NCBI GenBank assembly: GCA_028287885.1
Contig: JAQBOT010000065.1
Location: 1 to 26,534, forward strand
Source of the DNA: Pedobacter sp.
GTDB lineage: Bacteria > Bacteroidota > Bacteroidia > Sphingobacteriales > Sphingobacteriaceae
Reading direction: 5' to 3'
DNA length: 26,534 nt
In this document: positions 15,263 to 23,267 of the stretch, piece by piece
Numbering within the stretch: the stretch's first letter is position 1
Layout: the number at the start of each line of letters is the position of its first letter
The notes under the pieces: generated by a model
What the model saw: the letters and a program-made list of their open reading frames with translations, nothing else
Database searches by the model: none
What the model was told of the DNA's origin: nothing
Made by a program: the position numbers and the translations under genes

Positions 15263-17878
15263 CTAAGGGCACAGTTGTTCGAAAGACAAGGGATAGTTGA
15301 TTCCCAAAGAAACGAAATATTCTTCGCGGAACTGCTGAAAATATCTGACAGCAGCTTCTCTCCCTTTCAGTCTTCGCATGGCGTAAAGCAGGAGTTTTAT
15401 AGCTTGATCATTGAAAGGATCTACCTTGAGGATGACTCGTGCAAGGTCCTGGCTCAACTTGTAATCTTCACATTCAAACGCAGCATTCATCTCAGGGAGT
15501 AGCTTCTCAATAATAGTTTGTTCAAAGGCATTCTTGAACTTATCAATCCAAGGATCTTGCATAGCCGGCAACAAACTTCCATGAAGCATAATGGGAATAT
15601 AATCAGCGATAACTTTTTCGGGAGCTTCTCCGTATTTCAAAAAGCTTTCTATTGTGAAATAATCACAAAAAACCCGCTCGTCAAACGTAAACAGATAATG
15701 GTCGTTAGTAAATTCGAGTTCAATTCCATCAATATCCCGGAGAATACTTCGTAAATGGTTAATTGTAACCCCTTTGATATTTTTTGTTTTTGATAGTTCT
15801 TTCTCCGGCCAAAGATGTGCGGAAATCCTTTTAGACGATACGCCTTTCCCATCTTTACTGTTCAACAGAATAAAGACAAATAGTTGTTGGATCTTTGGAC
15901 TAAACAAATGTGTGATGTTTCTTGCTTTGCTGTCATAGACCGAGAACTCTTCCAGCAGATAAATTGAGTTCGCTTTTTCTATTGGATTTAAATCTTTAAG
16001 TGCGGAACGTACTGGCCCTGGCTTGACTAACCTAAATGACTGTTCTGGGGCAATACTTGTGCTTACCTGCGGCAATTGCTTTTGAGCGATTAAAGCGGAG
16101 CGCTTTCTTCTGAAAAAGTAGACAAGTCCTGTAATGGCGAAAATGGCAAGTGACAATCCGATCATCAGGTAGCTGCTACGCTTCGAGTACACTTTATTTA
16201 ATCCTTGGTGGTACATCTGTTCATTGATTGGCGGGTAGGCAAGTGTAAAACCTTTCAATGTAGAATGCTCTGGACTAGTAAATTCCTGAACCGTGCAAAT
16301 AAACTGTTTGGAGCTTTTATCAAAAAACAGGTTGATGTCGCTTTCGATTCTTTCTGATGCAACTGGAATCTTTCCGCTGACTACTTCATATTTGCCGTTT
16401 ACAACTGAAAAGCGATATAATTTCAAGATGGTTTTCGCGTCCTCGTGTGGATAACACAAGACATAGAAATACTTGCCATCTGCAGATAAAATCAAATTAT
16501 TTGCTGGAACAAAGCCCTTTTCGGTAGGCTTAATTTCCCAGCATTTGGTTATCCTGTGTGTTGTTAAGTTGACACGGTACAAGTCGTAATAGTGAACTGC
16601 CCCGACAACCTGATTTCCGGATTGATTGCCATAACCTGAAAAGATATACACCTCGTTGGGTACAGTACTGGGCCCATCTGCTGAGAAAAACCGTGGGGTA
16701 ATATCATCTCCCAGAAAAGAAGTCTGATCCCAACGATCCGTCTTCTTGTCGTATTTAAAAAATTCATTATGGTATGCATAACCGCCATATCCACCAAAAA
16801 CATATAGCTCGTCCTCTTTCTGATTGTAAAATGAATTGTGATGATGCCTTGGCTGCTTCAAACTCGCATGCCCGACAACCTTCCAAGACAGATCTTGCAA
16901 GTTTAAACCAGCAATCGTTACGTGAGTGCTATTCTGTGGATTTAACTCGTAAGCATAGAGGCTATTCTCCCTGGTGTTCATCAAACTTTTGCCTAGGAAC
17001 AACTTCAATGGCATTGACGTTGAGTAATGGGCAGAAGAGGATGTATTTGAAATAACATTGTACCGGATTAAAGAATCTGCGGTATAAGTAATTACCTCAT
17101 TTCTAATTGGATTGAAATTAACTCCGGCAGGTTTATTAAATTTTATATCAAATACCGGCGCCCAGGTATAAGACTCATTAATAAGCCAATGTGGATTTTT
17201 GACGGAACCAATCGGATCTCCTTCTTTGCTGTAGACCTGGTTTCCTCGCCATTCATTTAAGGGGAATGCGTATACTTTGCTTTTGTCAGAGATGCTCAAG
17301 TTTCTGATGGCCATTTTAGGGACGTCCGTATAATGATCATTTTTACCGAACATAATCTTAGGAGCGATTTCAGGATTGAACCCAAAACCCAGCGCGTTGT
17401 ATTGTTTGTCGTTCACATCGATAATTACGAGATCATGTTTGAGATCCATGCGCAATTGCAGTTTTAAAAACTTGCTTTTTACAAGCAATTCTTTTCTAAG
17501 CGGGATTTTCAACTTACTCGTCTTACCATCAATGTTAAAGTAAAGGTTAGCCTGATTACCCGAATGCATGTAGGTAAGGCTATAAGAATTTTGTTGCTTA
17601 TCTGTGATGTTCAGGATATAACCAAAATGCTCAACATCCCATAAGGAAAGATCAAATTTAAGTGTAAGTTGATCTTTGAATTTTGGTGATTCCAATTCAA
17701 ACACGTTGTAAGAGGTGCGCTTGTTGATTAAACTATCATTAGAGCTAAACTCCAGACCTTGCGCTAAAGCTTTTTGAACACCGGCAAAGATTAATATGAA
17801 AAATATTGAGGTCCAAATACAAAACCTCAACATGCTCATTCTATTTATATTCACCATTAAGTACCTTATATTTGACAA
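15263..17878 (-). CDS. Membrane-bound one-component regulator: LamG-like and Kelch sensor, TM helix, winged helix and BTAD-like domain
   Basis: The protein has 871 residues; ATG 17857 is an alternative start. A signal peptide or anchor covers about 16-40. A LamG-like beta-sandwich is likely at 45-200. A Kelch-type propeller spans about 245-540 with repeats such as ELYVFGGYGGYAYHNEFFKYD (357-377, closing Asp included) and EVYIFSGYGN (409-418). One transmembrane helix lies at 570-589, followed by RRKR at 590-593, which places the C-terminus inside. Residues about 645-735 form an OmpR/SARP-like winged helix (LFSPKIQQLFVFIL, SSKRISAHLWPEK, INHLRSILRDIDGI). Residues 738-870 form a TPR-like BTAD region (LARVILKVDPFNDQAIKLL). 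There is no kinase or receiver domain. It directly precedes susC in the same direction and is its likely regulator. Automated tools may call it galactose oxidase or Kelch protein only; the C-terminal half argues against that. Confidence 0.88.
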   Translation of the reverse strand: MSNIRYLMVNINRMSMLRFCIWTSIFFILIFAGVQKALAQGLEFSSNDSLINKRTSYNVFELESPKFKDQLTLKFDLSLWDVEHFGYILNITDKQQNSYSLTYMHSGNQANLYFNIDGKTSKLKIPLRKELLVKSKFLKLQLRMDLKHDLVIIDVNDKQYNALGFGFNPEIAPKIMFGKNDHYTDVPKMAIRNLSISDKSKVYAFPLNEWRGNQVYSKEGDPIGSVKNPHWLINESYTWAPVFDIKFNKPAGVNFNPIRNEVITYTADSLIRYNVISNTSSSAHYSTSMPLKLFLGKSLMNTRENSLYAYELNPQNSTHVTIAGLNLQDLSWKVVGHASLKQPRHHHNSFYNQKEDELYVFGGYGGYAYHNEFFKYDKKTDRWDQTSFLGDDITPRFFSADGPSTVPNEVYIFSGYGNQSGNQVVGAVHYYDLYRVNLTTHRITKCWEIKPTEKGFVPANNLILSADGKYFYVLCYPHEDAKTILKLYRFSVVNGKYEVVSGKIPVASERIESDINLFFDKSSKQFICTVQEFTSPEHSTLKGFTLAYPPINEQMYHQGLNKVYSKRSSYLMIGLSLAIFAITGLVYFFRRKRSALIAQKQLPQVSTSIAPEQSFRLVKPGPVRSALKDLNPIEKANSIYLLEEFSVYDSKARNITHLFSPKIQQLFVFILLNSKDGKGVSSKRISAHLWPEKELSKTKNIKGVTINHLRSILRDIDGIELEFTNDHYLFTFDERVFCDYFTIESFLKYGEAPEKVIADYIPIMLHGSLLPAMQDPWIDKFKNAFEQTIIEKLLPEMNAAFECEDYKLSQDLARVILKVDPFNDQAIKLLLYAMRRLKGREAAVRYFQQFREEYFVSLGINYPLSFEQLCP

Positions 17879-17891
17879 CTCGCATCATCTT

Positions 17892-17909
17892 GCAGCTATT
17901 GACAGCTGC
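17892..17909. promoter_or_regulatory. Inverted repeat upstream of the regulator gene
   Basis: GCAGCT and AGCTGC form a perfect 6-base inverted repeat around ATTGAC, located 14 bases before the 17878 start and 35 bases before the 17857 start. It could be an autoregulatory site or a leader hairpin. No consensus -7 element was found beside it. Confidence 0.3.
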
Positions 17910-17915
17910 TAAATT

Positions 17916-17952
17916 AAACAAAAAAGCCATATAGCATCAGCGATATGGCTTT
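17916..17952 (-). terminator. Rho-independent terminator after the YtxH gene
   Basis: On the minus strand, a 10-base stem (17952-17943 with 17932-17923, core ATATGGCT/AGCCATAT) closes a 10-base loop and is followed by a T-rich tract. It lies 20 bases past the YtxH stop codon and separates that gene from the regulator downstream. Confidence 0.7.
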
Positions 17953-17971
17953 GAATGTACATTTAACTAAT

Positions 17972-18292
17972 CTATGCGGGTAGAGGACGTGTTTTAGGAA
18001 AGTCATGATGCAGCGTGGTTTTGCTGGTGTCTAATCCTTCTAGAGGAGCTGCAGAAAGTTGCTCAGCAACTTCTTTCGAATGCAGCCTTAAATCTTCTAC
18101 GGCATTCGGTTTAATTTCTACGCTTTTATTTTTTGCACCTTGTCCGATTATTCCCTTTATACCTTTGGCAATGTCTTCCCTAAATTCGCTTCCACTTTTT
18201 GGAGCAAATAAGGCGGCAACGACAGCTCCGACAGCCAGGCCGGATAACAGTCCAATTGTAGTTAATGCGGAGTTTTCTTTGCTAAATCTCAT
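17972..18292 (-). CDS. YtxH domain-containing protein
   Basis: The protein has 106 residues. The N-terminal third has one hydrophobic, glycine-rich segment followed by the family motif (LSGLAVGAVVAALFAPKSGSE, about 16-36), as in YtxH-domain proteins (PF12732). The C-terminal part is hydrophilic and low in structure, ending with prolines. It has no cleavable signal and is likely anchored in the inner membrane with the tail in the cytoplasm. YtxH proteins are often linked to stress or general physiology, but their activity is not known. It lies 75 bases after the cytochrome gene in the same direction and is closed by its own terminator. Confidence 0.85.
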   Translation of the reverse strand: MRFSKENSALTTIGLLSGLAVGAVVAALFAPKSGSEFREDIAKGIKGIIGQGAKNKSVEIKPNAVEDLRLHSKEVAEQLSAAPLEGLDTSKTTLHHDFPKTRPLPA

Positions 18293-18367
18293 GTTCCTTG
18301 TTTTTATTAGAAAACAGAATGAACAAGAAAAGTGTTTTAGAAAAATTGTAAGTCTTGACCAGGCGTT

Positions 18368-18769
18368 CTATTGTGCAGTCTCGGGATGTGCTTTACCATT
18401 ATGGCAAGAAATACAGTTGACAGCAAGAACAGCATTTGGCGCTTCAGCACCTTTAACGTGGAAATACTTTTTGTTGATCTTGCTTGTCATTTTCATCATT
18501 CCTCTGGCGATGTTTTTTTCTGGCTTCTCATCGCTTGCAAAGTCAAGACGTTTTGGATCTGCTTTTCCGGCAGCATGGCAGAAATTACATTTAACGCCTA
18601 GGGCAGTCTTATATCCATCCATTATCTTGTTCAGATCATCTCCACTAATATCTTTTGGCAAAACCTTTAAGTTTGTGAACTTTCTGGCTTCTTGCTGCGG
18701 CATAAAAGCACTCATAATAAATACGTTCGCAATTAAAAAGGAAAGGGTAAGAATGGTTTTGTAACGCAT
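18368..18769 (-). CDS. Diheme c-type cytochrome
   Basis: ATG 18769 gives 133 aa. The longer frame starts with TTG at 18778 and adds only three residues. The N-terminus (MRYKTILTLSFLIANVFIMS) is a signal peptide or membrane anchor. Two heme c attachment motifs are visible: CNFCH (61-65) and CISCH (119-123). The intervening Met91, Met92 and Met94 (GMMKMTSKI) are possible axial ligands. The sequence KFTNLKVLPKDISGDDLNKI before the first heme resembles the small Bacteroidota proteins related to the reaction-centre cytochrome subunit fold. It should carry electrons in the periplasm; its partner is not apparent from the neighbours. The frequent misreading is the long plus-strand frame across this locus, which is a shadow. 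Confidence 0.92.
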   Translation of the reverse strand: MRYKTILTLSFLIANVFIMSAFMPQQEARKFTNLKVLPKDISGDDLNKIMDGYKTALGVKCNFCHAAGKADPKRLDFASDEKPEKNIARGMMKMTSKINKKYFHVKGAEAPNAVLAVNCISCHNGKAHPETAQ

Positions 18770-18794
18770 AAGCTTCAAATTGAGGTGTGTATAC

Positions 18795-18827
18795 TAAAGG
18801 TAGTAATTCTGACGTAAAAATTACAAA
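18795..18827 (-). promoter_or_regulatory. Probable promoter of the diheme cytochrome gene
   Basis: On the minus strand, TTTG (18827-18824) and TACCTTTA (18802-18795) are separated by 21 bases, the same arrangement as before susC, with one mismatch from TAnnTTTG. The -7 element ends 26 bases before the ATG at 18769. Confidence 0.4.
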
Positions 18828-18861
18828 TACCGGAAGAATAAAAAGAATATGTATTCGGCGA

Positions 18862-19956
18862 ATGAAACACCTGAAATTTAGTAAGTCATATTTGATATTA
18901 TTATCTTTAATTGTGAAAGAGCTAAAATCACTTTTTGGAATTACTGCTTTGCTTATTTTGGTCCTTTGTTGCTCAACATTTGCTCAGCAGAACTACAAAA
19001 CTATACCCTTGCCCGATTCACTCCGTGGGGTAAATCTTGAATATTCCGGACTTTCCTGGAACGAAGGCAGGTTATTTCTTCTGCCACAATATGGCGATCA
19101 TAAGGAAACCAAACTTGAGGGAACTTTTAATTTGTACAGCATTCTGGCCGACAGCATAGGCCGGGTTATAGATGGAAAAGATTCTTCGTTGACCCTCTAT
19201 AAAACCCTGAAGGTAAAAAATCTCGAACAGCTCCCGGATTCCATAAAGGCTCATTACGAAGGTTTCGAAGCGATCACGATGAATAAACGCGATGTCTATT
19301 TAGCTGTTGAATCTGAAACAGAATGGGATTTCTTCTATATCTTAAAAGGGACCCTGAATGCTCAACAAACCGAAATCTCGATTGATCCGGTAAATTTTAT
19401 TACCTTAAGAAAATATCCATTTGTGGAGAATGCAGGTTTTGAGAGCTTGACCTACCTACCGAAAAAACATAAACTTATTGCAGTTTATGAATACAATGCC
19501 ATGGATTGCGGAGGTATAGGTTTCCTGATTGATCCAGCATTTAAGAAGCGAGTTAAAAAGGTTAACATACCTTTTTCCACGTTCCGGATAACGGACACCC
19601 AGAGTAAAAGCGGCAAAGATCTTTATGCGCTTAACTTCTATTACAATGGAGATTACAAGACCTATTTGGATAATAATTTAATTAGGCATGCAGAAAGCAA
19701 GATCAAAACAAACATACCCGAGTTGAAAGCAAATATAGATGCTAATCCAAAGTACCTCCAGGAGAAGACGACAAATTACGCTAGAATAATGAAGATGGAT
19801 AAAATAAAAGGAGCTACATGGAACCAAGTCGCCGCTTTCCCCGCTGCAAAAAACAACTGGGAAGGCATGGCTTTGTACAGGCAAGGTTCATTGGTGATCA
19901 GTGATGCAAACCGGAGCGGCCGGCAGGTGACAACCTTAGCCTTTATTGGTTTTTAA
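18862..19956 (+). CDS. Secreted protein of unknown function, probably beta-propeller
   Basis: I do not recognise the family with certainty. ATG 18862 gives 364 aa with a long N-region before the hydrophobic core ITALLILVLCCSTFAQ. GTG 18913 would give a more standard signal peptide (MKELKSLFGITALLILVLCC) and may be the true start. The mature chain shows repeated beta units such as EYSGLSWNEGRLFLLPQYG, EGFEAITMNKRDVYLAVE and AGFESLTYLPKKHKLIAVYE, with NNWEGMALYRQGSLVISD near the end. This recalls esterase-like/phytase-like propeller proteins, in which E-x-x-(S/A) turns recur, but no catalytic residue can be named. It is followed after one base by a lipoprotein gene, so the two are translationally coupled. 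Confidence 0.85.
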   Translation: MKHLKFSKSYLILLSLIVKELKSLFGITALLILVLCCSTFAQQNYKTIPLPDSLRGVNLEYSGLSWNEGRLFLLPQYGDHKETKLEGTFNLYSILADSIGRVIDGKDSSLTLYKTLKVKNLEQLPDSIKAHYEGFEAITMNKRDVYLAVESETEWDFFYILKGTLNAQQTEISIDPVNFITLRKYPFVENAGFESLTYLPKKHKLIAVYEYNAMDCGGIGFLIDPAFKKRVKKVNIPFSTFRITDTQSKSGKDLYALNFYYNGDYKTYLDNNLIRHAESKIKTNIPELKANIDANPKYLQEKTTNYARIMKMDKIKGATWNQVAAFPAAKNNWEGMALYRQGSLVISDANRSGRQVTTLAFIGF

Positions 19957-19957
19957 C

Positions 19958-20425
19958 ATGATAATACAGAGAATGAATAATCGACTAAAACCTACACTTG
20001 GGCTGGGACTTGCTTTTTTCTGCTTGATGCTGGCCTGTCAGAATAAACCAGAACCAGAACAAAAACAAGCCAATCAACAGAATTGCTATAGCTACAATAC
20101 AAACAGAGATACCGTTCAATTGTCGCTGAAGATTCAAGGGGCGCAGGTGAGTGGTAACCTTTTCTATAGCATACATGAAAAGGACAAGAACTCAGGAAGC
20201 GTAGAAGGAAAGCTGAGGGGTGACACGCTGCTTCTAAATTACACCTTCAAATCGGAAGGCAGCCAGTCCGTTCGGCAAGTTGCATTCCTCAAGCAGGGGA
20301 ATTCGCTCGTTGAAGGCTATGCTGATGTTCAAGAAAAAGGAGGAATCGTCATGTTTAAACGTCCTGCTGATTTAAAGTTTAACAGCATAATTGTATTGCA
20401 AAAATCCGCATGCGAGGCTAACTAA
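19958..20425 (+). CDS. Putative lipoprotein of unknown function
   Basis: The ATG at 19958 is separated by one base from the upstream stop (TAACATG), giving 155 aa; ATG 19973 is an alternative and leaves the mature protein unchanged. The signal peptide ends in CLMLAC, with the lipidated Cys followed by QNKPEPEQ, a polar linker. The mature part is a short beta-rich domain ([38 protein letters not shown]), like small Bacteroidota lipoproteins of the META or lipocalin-like type; this is only a resemblance. Its stop overlaps the stop of the convergent pseudouridine synthase gene by four bases. Confidence 0.8.
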   Translation: MIIQRMNNRLKPTLGLGLAFFCLMLACQNKPEPEQKQANQQNCYSYNTNRDTVQLSLKIQGAQVSGNLFYSIHEKDKNSGSVEGKLRGDTLLLNYTFKSEGSQSVRQVAFLKQGNSLVEGYADVQEKGGIVMFKRPADLKFNSIIVLQKSACEAN

Positions 20426-21108
20426 AACTGTTCAAATCGCTCCCAGAAGCCATCAACCGGCAGCTTGGCAAATATCTCCACAGGCTCTTTCTTTACCGGG
20501 TGCAGAAATTTCAAGCGTCGGGCATGCAGACAGATGCTGCCTTTGCGGCTTCCGCGTGGATAACCATATTTGTTATCCCCAACGATCGGGCAACCCATCG
20601 AAGACAATTGTACACGAATCTGATGTGAACGCCCGGTTAATGGGTCTACTTCAAGCAGAAAGAAACCACCAAGTTCAGCGATCAAACGATAACTGAGTTC
20701 TGCACGCTGGCTACCAGGAATTTCTGATTCATGTGCCGTCACCACGTTTTTTTGAGTATTCTTAAAAAGCCAATGTACCAAGGTTCCGGAAGTTTGCTCT
20801 GGTTTGTTGCGTACAACCGCCCAGTAGGTTTTCTTCACTTCCCTGTTCTTGAATATGGCATTCATTCGCTCGAGCGCTTTGCTGGTTTTTGCAAATAAGA
20901 TCACACCACTTACTGGACGATCCAACCGGTGAACAACGCCAAGAAAGGCACTGTTCGGCTTATTGTATTTTGCGGCAAGGTATACTTTGACCATTTCATC
21001 CAAGGGCTGGTCGCCCGTTTCATCCACCTGGACGATATCTCCTGCACGTTTATTAATTGCTATCAGATGGTTGTCTTCAAAAAGGACATCTTTATCATGT
21101 ACTGGCAT
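20422..21108 (-). CDS. RluA-family RNA pseudouridine synthase
   Basis: The protein has 228 residues without an N-terminal S4 domain, the short RluA-like form. The catalytic motif is HRLDRPVSG (60-68), with Asp63 as the nucleophile that isomerises uridine. Further family signatures are KTYWAVV and [22 protein letters not shown] (about 156-177). It would modify rRNA or tRNA in the cytoplasm; the target base cannot be told. It lies 32 bases downstream of panB on the same strand and is probably co-transcribed with it. Its last four bases overlap the end of the convergent lipoprotein gene. Confidence 0.93.
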   Translation of the reverse strand: MPVHDKDVLFEDNHLIAINKRAGDIVQVDETGDQPLDEMVKVYLAAKYNKPNSAFLGVVHRLDRPVSGVILFAKTSKALERMNAIFKNREVKKTYWAVVRNKPEQTSGTLVHWLFKNTQKNVVTAHESEIPGSQRAELSYRLIAELGGFFLLEVDPLTGRSHQIRVQLSSMGCPIVGDNKYGYPRGSRKGSICLHARRLKFLHPVKKEPVEIFAKLPVDGFWERFEQF

Positions 21109-21140
21109 TCTGTTCTCTCTATTCCTTAGCTATAGTCTGA

Positions 21141-21956
21141 TTAGTATTGTTCCTTTTCATTGGGGAAGTCATTTCCTTTTACATCCTTGATGTACGACTG
21201 AGCGGCGTTAAGCACACCATCGTACAAATTTAGGTATTGACGTAAGAAGCGGGGTTTGAAACCTTTGGTTAGGCCAATCATATCATTGATCACCAACACC
21301 TGACCGTCACAATCCGGACCAGCACCGATGCCGATGATCGGGATGTGCACACTCGCGGAAACCGTTTTTGCAAGCGCTGCAGGTATTTTCTCCAAAACAA
21401 TGGCGAAACAGCCAGCCTCTTGAAGAACGAGTGCGTCGGCCTTAAGCTTTTCAGCTTCGGCCTCATCTTTTGCACGTACCGTGTAGGTGCCAAACTTATA
21501 AATTGATTGTGGCGTTAATCCCAGGTGGCCCATAACCGGGATCCCTGCAGTAATAATCCTTTGTACAGACTCAACGATCTCTGCACCACCCTCCAGTTTA
21601 ACACCATGTGCACCGGATTCTTTCATTATGCGGATGGCTGAATTGAGGGCTTCTTTAGAATTACCCTGATAGCTTCCGAATGGCAGATCTACAACAACAA
21701 ATGCACGGTTGGCTCCACGGACAACACTTTGAGCATGATAGATCATCTGATCTAAGGTAATAGGCAGTGTAGTCTCGTGCCCAGCCATAACATTCGAAGC
21801 AGAATCGCCAACCAATAGAACATCAAGTCCGGCATCATCAAGAATCGTGGCCATTGAATAATCGTAGGCAGTCAACATGGCGATCTTTTCACCGCGTTGT
21901 TTCATTTCCTGAAGGATGTGTGTGGTAATTCTTTTTACTTCTTTGTGTTGAGACAT
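21141..21956 (-). CDS. panB: 3-methyl-2-oxobutanoate hydroxymethyltransferase (ketopantoate hydroxymethyltransferase)
   Basis: ATG 21956 gives 271 aa beginning [12 protein letters not shown], close to the normal length of about 264; the frame could extend to 21980 but only with upstream leader sequence. The enzyme transfers the hydroxymethyl group from 5,10-methylenetetrahydrofolate to 2-oxoisovalerate, the first committed step of pantothenate synthesis. Family residues are visible: [14 protein letters not shown] (Asp51, metal), [12 protein letters not shown] (Asp90), GVKLEGG (Lys120, Glu122), [10 protein letters not shown] and [10 protein letters not shown] (Glu189, catalytic). [18 protein letters not shown] closes the barrel. 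No panC or panD is adjacent. It is the first gene of a two-gene unit with the pseudouridine synthase and is divergent from carA. Confidence 0.97.
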   Translation of the reverse strand: MSQHKEVKRITTHILQEMKQRGEKIAMLTAYDYSMATILDDAGLDVLLVGDSASNVMAGHETTLPITLDQMIYHAQSVVRGANRAFVVVDLPFGSYQGNSKEALNSAIRIMKESGAHGVKLEGGAEIVESVQRIITAGIPVMGHLGLTPQSIYKFGTYTVRAKDEAEAEKLKADALVLQEAGCFAIVLEKIPAALAKTVSASVHIPIIGIGAGPDCDGQVLVINDMIGLTKGFKPRFLRQYLNLYDGVLNAAQSYIKDVKGNDFPNEKEQY

Positions 21957-21977
21957 TTGCTTAAGAGTTTTATACAA

Positions 21978-21985
21978 CAAAATTA
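21978..21985 (-). promoter_or_regulatory. -7 element of the panB promoter
   Basis: TAATTTTG on the minus strand matches TAnnTTTG exactly and lies 21 bases before the panB ATG at 21956. No clear TTG is found at -33. Confidence 0.45.
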
Positions 21986-22008
21986 GGTTTAATTACGCAT
22001 AAAACCTA
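21984..22008. promoter_or_regulatory. Inverted repeat joining the divergent panB and carA promoters
   Basis: TAGGTTT (21984-21990) and AAACCTA (22002-22008) are a perfect 7-base inverted repeat with an 11-base spacer. Their outer TA pairs are the first two bases of the two opposed -7 elements, so one protein bound here could affect both genes, or the symmetry may simply reflect a bidirectional promoter. Confidence 0.35.
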
Positions 22009-22014
22009 TCTTTG
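22007..22014 (+). promoter_or_regulatory. -7 element of the carA promoter
   Basis: TATCTTTG matches TAnnTTTG exactly. The -33 position overlaps the panB -7 element and has no clear TTG. The implied leader before the carA ATG is about 105 bases. Confidence 0.45.
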
Positions 22015-22127
22015 TATCCCGATAATGAAGGGGTTGAAACACTGCATATTTGACTATTTAGGCGACATTTCTGTCCCGGACCTGACCTTTTCCAATTCTT
22101 TTTACACCACTACTTCTGAAATAAATC

Positions 22128-23243
22128 ATGATGACTAACTACACCAAGTTACCTGCCATTTTGTTATTGGCTGATGGCACCGTTTTTCACGGTAAAGCTG
22201 CTGGAAAAATTGGCACTACAAGCGGAGAAATCTGTTTCAACACCGGTATGACTGGGTACCAGGAGATATTTACAGATCCATCCTACTTCGGACAGATCAT
22301 GGTGACCACCAATGCACATATCGGCAATTACGGAATCCATAAAGACGAGGTTGAATCTAATACAATCAAGATATCCGGATTGGTTTGTAAAAATTTTAAC
22401 ATTGGCTATAGCCGAAAACAAGCCAACGAATCTATACAGGATTACTTTCAAGATGAAAATATTGTGGGTATCTCTGATATTGACACCCGAAAACTGGTTA
22501 GACACATTAGGGACCAGGGAGCGATGAACGCCATTATTTCTTCGGAGATATTGGACTTGGAGCAGCTTAAAGAAAAGCTAAACGAGGTGCCCCAAATGGA
22601 CGGCTTGGAGCTTTCTTCAATGGTTTCTACGCCTGAGCCTTATTTCTACGGTTCTCCAGAAGCTAAGTATAAAGTTGCAGCGGTTGATTTTGGAATAAAG
22701 AAGAACACCTTACGGAACTTCGACGAGCGTGACCTTTATGTACAGGTTTTCCCTGCAAGAACAACGTTTGAAGAAATGCAGAAATGGGGCGCCGATGCTT
22801 ACTTTATCTCGAATGGCCCCGGCGATCCTTCGGCGATGCCATATGCAATAGAAATGGTAAAGGAAATCCTCGAAGCCGACAAGCCTTTATTTGGCATTTG
22901 CCTTGGTCACCAGTTGCTTGCACAGGCTAACGGTATCGGAACGATGAAAATGTTTAATGGTCACAGGGGTTTAAACCACCCGGTTAAAAACATCATCAGA
23001 AATCATTGTGAAATTACCTCGCAAAACCACGGTTTCGGCGTAGTACCGGATGAAGTTAAGAATTCTGATAAGGTAGAAATTACCCACGTCAACCTGAATG
23101 ATCAATCCATTGAAGGAATTCGTGTGAAGGGCAAAAAAGCATTTTCGGTTCAATATCACCCGGAATCTTCACCAGGTCCGCATGATTCACGTTATCTTTT
23201 TGACGACTTTGTTGGATTAATTACAGGCGAGGTAAGCTGGTAA
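22128..23243 (+). CDS. carA: Carbamoyl-phosphate synthase small subunit (glutamine amidotransferase)
   Basis: The protein has 371 residues (ATG 22128, with a second ATG directly after), the usual length. The N-terminal CPSase small domain includes LLLADGTVFHGK and CFNTGMTGYQEIFTDPSY. The C-terminal class I GATase domain has AYFISNGPGDPSAMP, LFGICLGHQLLA with the nucleophile Cys258, and VQYHPESSPGPHD with His344 and Glu346. It hydrolyses glutamine and passes ammonia to CarB for carbamoyl phosphate, used in pyrimidine and arginine synthesis. carB is not next to it in this window. An ABC transporter pair follows after 24 bases and may be co-transcribed. Confidence 0.97.
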   Translation: MMTNYTKLPAILLLADGTVFHGKAAGKIGTTSGEICFNTGMTGYQEIFTDPSYFGQIMVTTNAHIGNYGIHKDEVESNTIKISGLVCKNFNIGYSRKQANESIQDYFQDENIVGISDIDTRKLVRHIRDQGAMNAIISSEILDLEQLKEKLNEVPQMDGLELSSMVSTPEPYFYGSPEAKYKVAAVDFGIKKNTLRNFDERDLYVQVFPARTTFEEMQKWGADAYFISNGPGDPSAMPYAIEMVKEILEADKPLFGICLGHQLLAQANGIGTMKMFNGHRGLNHPVKNIIRNHCEITSQNHGFGVVPDEVKNSDKVEITHVNLNDQSIEGIRVKGKKAFSVQYHPESSPGPHDSRYLFDDFVGLITGEVSW

Positions 23244-23267
23244 AAAGGCTTTTTATACTTATATACC

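Noticed and set aside
15263..17878. Galactose oxidase or Kelch enzyme as the function of the 871-residue protein
   Set aside because: The Kelch part is followed by a membrane helix and a DNA-binding C-terminus, and no copper-site pattern is visible.
18015..18764. A 249-codon plus-strand open frame
   Set aside because: It runs antisense across both the YtxH gene and the diheme cytochrome gene, which have clear family motifs, and its own translation has no recognisable domain.
23244..23267. Terminator between carA and the ABC ATPase gene (AAAAAGGCTTTTT)
   Set aside because: The symmetric arms leave a loop too small to fold, so the sequence cannot form a working hairpin.
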